Assembly (NCBI GenBank): GCA_016191715.1
Contig: JACPVN010000459.1
Coordinates: 1-7,790 of the forward strand
Origin: Ignavibacteriota bacterium
GTDB taxonomy: Bacteria > Bacteroidota > Ignavibacteria > UBA10030 > SZUA-254
Length of the DNA stretch: 7,790 bases
Direction of reading: 5' to 3'
This document shows, piece by piece, positions 1 to 3,929 of this stretch. Below the pieces are notes generated by a model. The model saw nothing but the letters and a program-made list of their open reading frames with translations, made no database searches and was not told where the DNA came from. The position numbers were made by a program, and so were the translations under genes. The first letter of the stretch is position 1. Each line of letters opens with the position of its first letter.

Positions 1-920
1 AGAAGGACATTGAAGGATTAGATATTCAAATACCCGTGCTTACTCCGAGAGTATTTCGAGAATACAAGAATTTGTCTCAGTTAGATGTATATACATTTGG
101 CAATCAAATTTTTCCTGTCATAGAATTTTCTGACGAAGAGAAAAGAGAAATTGTTTTCAAGGATATTGCTTCAGGTGAAATAACTCACACAACAATTCTT
201 GATTCGGATTCTATTGCGAGCTATCAAAGTGTGATAGGATATTTCACACAATCTATTATGAAAGACTTAAGACTTGTCAGCGGATACGATATTTTGTATG
301 GCAAGGTCAAAGAGTTCGTACAAAATTATCTTTTTGATCGTATTATTGATCTGGAAGACCTCAACACATTACGCAATTTGTCTGAGCTTGAAATCACCAA
401 GACAATTCAAGAAACTTTCAAAAGAAAAATAAACGAACTGACAGTCTTAGATAAAGGTGAGGCAGAGATACGGGATTACATCAAAATCAGTAAATGCAGA
501 CCCTTCGTAGTAAAGGAACAAGGATATCTGATTCCAAAGAAAAGTCCGTTTAATAAAATCATCGGTGACAGCGGATTTGAGTTAGAGTTTGCAAGTCTCC
601 TTGATTCAAGCGAGGACATCGTTTCCTATGTAAAGAATTACTTTGCTGTTGGTTTCCGCTTGGATTATCGAACAAAAGATGGAGACATATCAAATTACTT
701 TCCCGATTTTATCGTAAAGGTATCCGAAAAAGAAATCTACATTGTGGAAACAAAGGGGCGCGAAGATTTAGAAGACCCTCATAAGATTGAACGACTCAAG
801 CAGTGGTGTGAGGATATCAATAAGAAAAATTCAGGTGTGAAGTACAATTGGCTCTATGTAAAGCAAGAAGAGTATGAAAAATATAAACCGAAGAGATTTT
901 CTGAATTGATAAAACTTTAA
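1..920 (+). CDS. Type III restriction enzyme Res subunit, C-terminal part (5' end outside window)
   Basis: The reading frame is open from base 3 through the left edge and ends at TAA 918-920, so about 305 C-terminal residues are present. An internal GTG at 36 is not the real start, because coding continues upstream of it. The segment ends in a PD-(D/E)xK nuclease core: PDF with Asp at 705-707, then IVETKG with Glu at 747-749 and Lys at 753-755. This is followed by a lysine/arginine-rich helix containing QWCEDINKK. In type III Res proteins this domain sits after an SF2 helicase and cleaves DNA once the Mod-Res complex meets head-to-head recognition sites. The helicase half and the mod methyltransferase would lie upstream, outside the window. 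A stand-alone helicase-nuclease of the same fold is the main alternative. The stop codon falls inside repeat copy A (915-1041). Confidence 0.8.
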   Translation, partial: KDIEGLDIQIPVLTPRVFREYKNLSQLDVYTFGNQIFPVIEFSDEEKREIVFKDIASGEITHTTILDSDSIASYQSVIGYFTQSIMKDLRLVSGYDILYGKVKEFVQNYLFDRIIDLEDLNTLRNLSELEITKTIQETFKRKINELTVLDKGEAEIRDYIKISKCRPFVVKEQGYLIPKKSPFNKIIGDSGFELEFASLLDSSEDIVSYVKNYFAVGFRLDYRTKDGDISNYFPDFIVKVSEKEIYIVETKGREDLEDPHKIERLKQWCEDINKKNSGVKYNWLYVKQEEYEKYKPKRFSELIKL

Positions 921-1041
921 AAAGTTTGTATTCACTCAAACGTTTTCATACTATTCCCAATATGATTGTTCGTTCTCATATAATTGCTTTTTTACTTTAT
1001 CGCGAGCCCGCCGCTCGACGGAAGAATGATTCTTTTTAAAA
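915..1041 (+). repeat. Diverged ~126-bp intergenic direct repeat, copy A
   Basis: Aligning by eye with 1451-1576 gives the same blocks in the same order: CTTTAAAAAGTTTGT (here) versus CTAAAATAAGTTTGT, then CTCAAACGTTT versus CTAAACAGTTT, CATACTA versus TATACTTA, ATGATT, CTCATATAATTGCTTTTTT versus CTCATTTTATTACTTTTAT, AGCC followed by CCGCTCG versus CGCGCTCG, GGAAGAATG versus GAGGAACG, and finally a T-run. Small indels separate the blocks. The repeat overlaps the last six bases of the res gene. A weak GC hairpin, CGAGC/GCTCG, sits at 1003-1017. Copy A lies upstream of the antitoxin-like gene and could supply its promoter, but its -35/-10-like words (TTGTAT 926-931, CATACT 947-952) are only 15 nt apart, which is short. 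Confidence 0.6.
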
Positions 1042-1072
1042 AATATTCAACCCTGCTGAAACTGATAAAAAT

Positions 1073-1312
1073 ATGAACTCCGGAACAATTCAAGGAAAAG
1101 GAAAGGCCTTTTCCAGTGCTAACGGAAAGCCAATCGAAGTTACGATCCCGTTCAATGTTTTTCAGGAGTTACTTGAACTGAAATTGAGCATGGAAATCTA
1201 CAAGCGCAAGAACGTGCAAAAAGGGATAAAGCAATCAAAGAAAGAAGTACAAAATGGAAAAGCACGTTCGTTCACCGATATAGATGAAGCGATTGAATGG
1301 CTCAAGAAATAA
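1073..1312 (+). CDS. Small orphan antitoxin-like protein (79 aa)
   Basis: ATG at 1073, TAA at 1310-1312; no Shine-Dalgarno is visible. The N-terminal part carries a short extended segment (KPIEVTIPFNVFQELLELKL) like the beta-strand and first helix of small dimerising DNA-binding antitoxins. A lysine-rich middle follows, then an acidic C-terminal helix ending DEAIEWLKK. The order (folded N-terminus, flexible charged C-terminus with 'ea...a..G+.+s..d..ea..wL') resembles Phd/YefM, RelB or ParD-type type II antitoxins, but no family-defining residue set is certain. No toxin gene follows: downstream there are 19 nt and then a palindromic element. No partner is visible upstream, where the res gene ends. 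It could be a solitary antitoxin, a remnant of a broken pair, or an unrelated small DNA-binding protein. It lies between direct repeats A and B. The antitoxin call is inference from sequence style only. Confidence 0.5.
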   Translation: MNSGTIQGKGKAFSSANGKPIEVTIPFNVFQELLELKLSMEIYKRKNVQKGIKQSKKEVQNGKARSFTDIDEAIEWLKK

Positions 1313-1333
1313 TTTTGATACTCACTCTATAAA

Positions 1334-1450
1334 GGTAGTTCTAAAAACCCTTCTGCTCGTTTCTGCGTCCACGCAGAAACAACGAAACCAAATTGGATTC
1401 ATCACACTGCGGGGACGCAGTGTGGAGCGGATGTAGTTTTTAGAACCACC
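1334..1450. repeat. Compact palindromic element with inverted ends and two internal hairpins
   Basis: The outer inverted repeat is GGTAGTTCTAAAAAC (1334-1348) against GTTTTTAGAACCACC (1436-1450), 14 of 15 positions complementary. The one mismatch would be a G-U pair in a minus-strand RNA. Inside are two hairpins. The first is a perfect 10-bp palindrome, GTTTCTGCGT/ACGCAGAAAC (1359-1380). The second is a 9-bp stem, CACACTGCG/CGCAGTGTG, with loop GGGA (1403-1424). Their cores are inverted copies of each other: CTGCGTCCACGCAG and, on the other strand, CTGCGTCCCCGCAG. The whole could fold into a three-way junction or cruciform. TAAA occurs next to both ends (1330-1333 and 1452-1455, with one extra C at 1451), a possible target duplication. 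A MITE-like or REP-like element fits best; no transposase is present. Confidence 0.65.
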
Positions 1451-1576
1451 CTAAAATAAGTTTGTCTTTTACTAAACAGTTTCTTATACTTACACCGTCA
1501 TGATTAGATGTACCTCATTTTATTACTTTTATTTTAGCACCAAGCCACCGCGCTCGGTTGAGGAACGTTTTTCTTA
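1451..1576 (+). repeat. Diverged ~126-bp intergenic direct repeat, copy B
   Basis: This is the partner of copy A (915-1041), offset by about 536 bp. It starts at the base directly after the outer arm of the palindromic element and ends in the T-rich stretch before the terminator upstream of aroF. It contains the promoter-like pair and the short aromatic-rich reading frame described separately. The homology covers promoter-like words, the ATGATT, the T/A-rich stretch and the GC-rich AGCC...GCTCG stretch, so it is a whole-unit similarity and not a single shared motif. Confidence 0.6.
1462..1490 (+). promoter_or_regulatory. Putative sigma70-type promoter for the first aroF
   Basis: A -35-like TTGTCT at 1462-1467 and a -10-like TATACT at 1485-1490 are separated by exactly 17 nt. 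Transcription would start near 1497, only a few bases before the ATG at 1500. The leader reading frame would then be translated from a nearly leaderless end, or the true start is further upstream. No comparable promoter is visible between the terminator (1601-1631) and the aroF start. Confidence 0.5.
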
Positions 1577-1577
1577 A
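1500..1577 (+). CDS. Candidate aromatic-rich leader peptide (25 codons) upstream of aroF
   Basis: ATG at 1500-1502, TAA at 1575-1577. Codons 7-12 (1518-1535) read FYYFYF, six aromatic residues in a row, followed by STKPPRSVEERFS. The frame lies after a promoter-like pair and before an intrinsic terminator that precedes a DAHP synthase. This is the classical position of an amino-acid attenuation leader such as E. coli pheL. A ribosome stalled on the Phe/Tyr codons would leave GCTCGG (1552-1557) free to pair with CTGAGC (1609-1614), which overlaps the left arm of the terminator. Against it: no Shine-Dalgarno, the region is AT-rich so Phe and Tyr codons are easy to get by chance, and the stretch belongs to a repeat whose other copy encodes no such run. 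Cytoplasmic regulatory peptide if real. Confidence 0.4.
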   Translation: MIRCTSFYYFYFSTKPPRSVEERFS

Positions 1578-1600
1578 CACCAAAAAATCAAGAAATTTAC

Positions 1601-1631
1601 AAACCCCTCTGAGCAATCAGCGGGGTTTTTT
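1601..1631 (+). terminator. Strong intrinsic terminator / attenuator before aroF
   Basis: The stem is AAACCCC-T-CTGA (1601-1612) with TCAG-C-GGGGTTT (1617-1628): 7 bp, one T/C mismatch, then 4 bp. The GCAA loop (1613-1616) is a GNRA tetraloop, and six Ts run from 1626 to 1631, with more after one A. It ends 33 nt before the aroF start codon, with no promoter-like sequence in between. Transcripts from the promoter at 1462-1490 must therefore read through it, which argues for conditional termination. It could also simply end transcripts of the antitoxin-like gene. Confidence 0.8.
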
Positions 1632-1664
1632 ATTTTAATCAACAAACAAAAGAAAGGAAATTTT

Positions 1665-2678
1665 ATGGTTATTGTTATGTCATCGAAAGCAACCGAAGCA
1701 GATGTGCAGGTCGTGACCGAGCATGTCGAAGCGCTCGGTTTAAAAGCGCATCCGATTTTTGGAGTTGAGCGAATCGTCATCGGCGTAATCGGTGATGAAC
1801 GGCTGATTCAGAAAGATCAACTCTCGCTCATCCCCCATGTCGAAACCGTCATCCCGATTCTCAAGCCATACAAACTCGCAAGCAGGGAGTTGAAACCGGA
1901 GGACTCTATTATAGATGTCGCCGGAGTGAAAATCGGAGGGAAGGAAATGGTTGTCATTGCCGGACCGTGCTCGGTGGAAAATGAAGAGCAACTGCTTCAA
2001 ACCGCCCGCTCTGTGAAAAATGCGGGAGCGAAATTACTTCGCGGCGGAGCGTATAAACCTCGGACAAGCCCATACGTGTTTCAGGGTTTGGGTGAAGAGG
2101 GATTGAAACTTCTTCAAAAAGCAAAAGCGGAAACAGGTTTGGGAATTGTCACGGAAGTAATGGAAACTGCTGATGTTGAGTTAGTTGCTGAGTATGCAGA
2201 CCTGTTGCAAGTCGGTGCGCGCAACATGCAAAACACTCGTTTGCTTCGTTCACTTGGCAAAACGAAGAAACCGGTTCTCCTCAAACGAAATTTCTCTGCA
2301 ACGCTTAATGAGTTCCTCATGAGCGCGGAATACATTCTCTCCGGCGGAAACGAACAAGTCATTCTCTGTGAACGCGGCATACGAACATTTGTCGAATACA
2401 CACGCAACACACTTGATTTGAATGTTGTGCCGGCGGTGAAACAACTTTCTCATCTCCCCATCATCGTTGACCCGAGCCATGGAACCGGGCGCCACGATTT
2501 TGTCATCCCGCTGAGCCGAGCGGCAATTGCCGCCGGTGCCGATGGTTTGATTATTGAAGTTCATCCCAATCCCGCCGTTGCCTTCTCCGACGGCGAGCAA
2601 TCACTTACGCTTGAAGCATTTCAAGAACTGATGAAAGAGGTCGGTATCATCGCTCTGGCAATGGGACGAAACAATTAA
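1665..2678 (+). CDS. aroF: 3-deoxy-7-phosphoheptulonate (DAHP) synthase, first tandem copy
   Basis: Condenses phosphoenolpyruvate with erythrose 4-phosphate to DAHP, the entry step of the shikimate pathway, in the cytoplasm. At 337 residues it is the size of the Thermotoga maritima-type enzyme: an N-terminal ferredoxin-like regulatory domain (about 1-70) joined to a (beta/alpha)8 barrel. Visible motifs are AGPCSVE (99-105), RGGAYKPRTSPY (126-137), GARNMQN (184-190), LLKRNFSAT (205-213), DPSHGTGRHD (269-278) and EVHPNPA (298-304). Metal ligands expected for the family, Cys102, His272, Glu298 and Asp309, are all present. The start is supported by AGGA at 1655-1658, six bases before ATG. In relatives the N-terminal domain binds Phe/Tyr for feedback inhibition; that is assumed, not seen. 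It sits just behind a terminator with a possible aromatic leader peptide. The stop is TAA 2676-2678. Confidence 0.96.
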   Translation: MVIVMSSKATEADVQVVTEHVEALGLKAHPIFGVERIVIGVIGDERLIQKDQLSLIPHVETVIPILKPYKLASRELKPEDSIIDVAGVKIGGKEMVVIAGPCSVENEEQLLQTARSVKNAGAKLLRGGAYKPRTSPYVFQGLGEEGLKLLQKAKAETGLGIVTEVMETADVELVAEYADLLQVGARNMQNTRLLRSLGKTKKPVLLKRNFSATLNEFLMSAEYILSGGNEQVILCERGIRTFVEYTRNTLDLNVVPAVKQLSHLPIIVDPSHGTGRHDFVIPLSRAAIAAGADGLIIEVHPNPAVAFSDGEQSLTLEAFQELMKEVGIIALAMGRNN

Positions 2679-2691
2679 TGAAGTTATATTT

Positions 2692-2717
2692 AATCCGCAA
2701 TTCACAATCCGCAATTC
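2692..2717 (+). repeat. Short tandem repeat between the two aroF genes
   Basis: AATCCGCAATTC occurs at 2692-2703 and again at 2706-2717, a 14-base period. It lies 14 bases after the first aroF stop. No terminator-like hairpin with a T-run is present in this intergenic stretch; only a weak ATAAC/GTTAT hairpin at 2725-2738. Read-through from the first to the second gene is therefore possible. Confidence 0.6.
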
Positions 2718-2752
2718 GAAATCTATAACGTGGGTTATGAAAAATAATTTGT

Positions 2753-2761
2753 TTATACTTA
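2753..2761 (+). promoter_or_regulatory. Possible -10 element for the second aroF
   Basis: TTATACTTA at 2753-2761 contains the -10-like TATACT (2754-2759). The same nine bases occur at 1484-1492, in the promoter proposed for the first aroF. The matching -35 position (2731-2736) reads TGGGTT, a poor fit, so the promoter may be weak or need an activator. A start near 2766 would give a leader of about 35 nt with no room for an attenuator. Confidence 0.35.
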
Positions 2762-2801
2762 TGCCCGCAATAAAATTCACCATCATATAAGGAATTGAAA
2801 A

Positions 2802-3818
2802 ATGATCGTAGTCATGAAATCCGGCGCGAAGAAGTCGGACGTACAAAATGTTCTTACACTTATTAAGCGATTAAAACTCAAGCCGCATCTTTCTGCCGGT
2901 GTTGAGCGAACGATTATCGGAATCATCGGCGATGAACGGTTGTTCAAGAAAGAACAGTTCTCGATGTTGCCGGGAGTTGAGAATGTTATTCCCGTGCTCA
3001 AGCCGTACAAACTTGCAAGCAGAGATTTCAAAAAAGAAAACTCTGTTATAGATGTTGCCGGAGTGAAAATCGGCGCCGATGAACTTGTGGTGATTGCCGG
3101 ACCATGTTCAGTCGAAACAAAAGAACAATTGTTGAGAACCGCAAAGTTGGTGAAAAAAGCCGGAGCGCATTTAATGCGCGGCGGAGCGTACAAGCCGCGC
3201 ACAAGTCCGTACGCATTTCAAGGGTTGGGAAAAGAAGGATTGAAATATCTCGCGGCGGCGCGAAGAGAAACGGGACTTGGGATCGTCACGGAAGTGATGG
3301 AATCTCAGGATGTCGAATTAGTTGCCGAGTACGCGGACATGTTACAAGTTGGAGCGCGCAATATGCAGAATACAAAACTTCTCCGTTCGCTCGGAAAAAT
3401 CCGCAAGCCGATTTTGCTAAAACGAAATTTCTCTGCCACACTCAGCGAGTTCCTTATGAGCGCAGAATACATTCTCTCCGGCGGTAACGAGCAGGTTGTG
3501 TTGTGCGAGCGAGGCATCAGAACATTTGTTGAATACACGCGTAACACATTCGACCTGAATATTATTCCTGTTATCAAGCAACTTTCACATTTACCGATTC
3601 TTGCTGACCCAAGCCATGCGACAGGCAGGCAGGACATCGTTATCCCGATGAGCCGCGCCGCGATTGCCGCAGGAGCGGATGGATTGATTGTCGAGGTTCA
3701 CACAAATCCCGCGCAAGCATTTTCGGATGGTGACCAATCGCTCACACCGCCAATGTTTGCCGAGATGATGAAAGAAGTAAAAGCAGTCGCAAGCGCAATC
3801 GGGCGAACGTTGGTGTGA
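2802..3818 (+). CDS. aroF: 3-deoxy-7-phosphoheptulonate (DAHP) synthase, second tandem copy
   Basis: Same reaction and fold as the preceding gene. It is 338 residues and aligns to the first copy without gaps. By hand count 247 of 337 positions are identical (about 73%). Identity is about 52% over residues 1-60 and about 81% over 61-310, so the regulatory N-terminus has diverged much more than the barrel. All catalytic signatures are kept: AGPCSVE (99-105), KPRTSPY (131-137), GARNMQN (184-190), DPSHATGRQD (269-278), Cys102, His272, Glu298 and Asp309. Both copies should be active. AAGGA at 2789-2793, eight bases before ATG, supports the start. It follows the first copy by 123 bases and may be cotranscribed or use its own weak promoter. 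A duplicated enzyme pair with different feedback sensitivity is the likely reason for two copies. Stop TGA 3816-3818. Confidence 0.96.
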   Translation: MIVVMKSGAKKSDVQNVLTLIKRLKLKPHLSAGVERTIIGIIGDERLFKKEQFSMLPGVENVIPVLKPYKLASRDFKKENSVIDVAGVKIGADELVVIAGPCSVETKEQLLRTAKLVKKAGAHLMRGGAYKPRTSPYAFQGLGKEGLKYLAAARRETGLGIVTEVMESQDVELVAEYADMLQVGARNMQNTKLLRSLGKIRKPILLKRNFSATLSEFLMSAEYILSGGNEQVVLCERGIRTFVEYTRNTFDLNIIPVIKQLSHLPILADPSHATGRQDIVIPMSRAAIAAGADGLIVEVHTNPAQAFSDGDQSLTPPMFAEMMKEVKAVASAIGRTLV

Positions 3819-3929
3819 GAAAAAATCAGATACTTGACACGTTATGGTAGTGAGGAGGAAATCGTATCATCAACCTTTGTTTACAACTAATGCTGTTCTT
3901 TTTATCGTTTAATTATTAAGAGAACATTT

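Noticed and set aside
1003..1017. GC-rich hairpin CGAGC/GCTCG after the res gene as a terminator.
   Set aside because: The stem is only 5 bp and no T-run follows directly on either strand.
1334..1450. The palindrome downstream of a small gene could be an integron attC site, making the gene a cassette.
   Set aside because: The ends lack the GTTRRRY and RYYYAAC core sites, and no integrase is in view. A MITE-like or REP-like element fits better.
1508..1537. An overlapping short frame reading MYLILLLLF, resembling a leucine or isoleucine leader peptide.
   Set aside because: The downstream gene makes aromatic amino acid precursors and the frame is only nine codons. It arises from the same T/A-rich stretch in another frame. 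It is a reminder that low-complexity sequence can mimic leader peptides.
915..1576. Repeats in this block as a CRISPR array.
   Set aside because: There are only two long, diverged copies far apart, with no short regular repeat-spacer pattern and no cas genes.
2783..3202. Long open frames on the minus strand opposite the aroF genes and the kinase.
   Set aside because: They are shadows of strongly conserved plus-strand genes, and their translations show no recognisable domain.
3852..3858. GAGGAGG, a strong Shine-Dalgarno-like sequence between the second aroF and the kinase.
   Set aside because: No ATG, GTG or TTG follows at a usable distance with an open frame.
3834..3870. A perfect TTGACA (3834-3839) followed by TATCAT (3865-3870) before the kinase gene.
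   Set aside because: The spacing is 25 nt, too long for a normal sigma70 promoter, and no better -10 is present at 16-18 nt.
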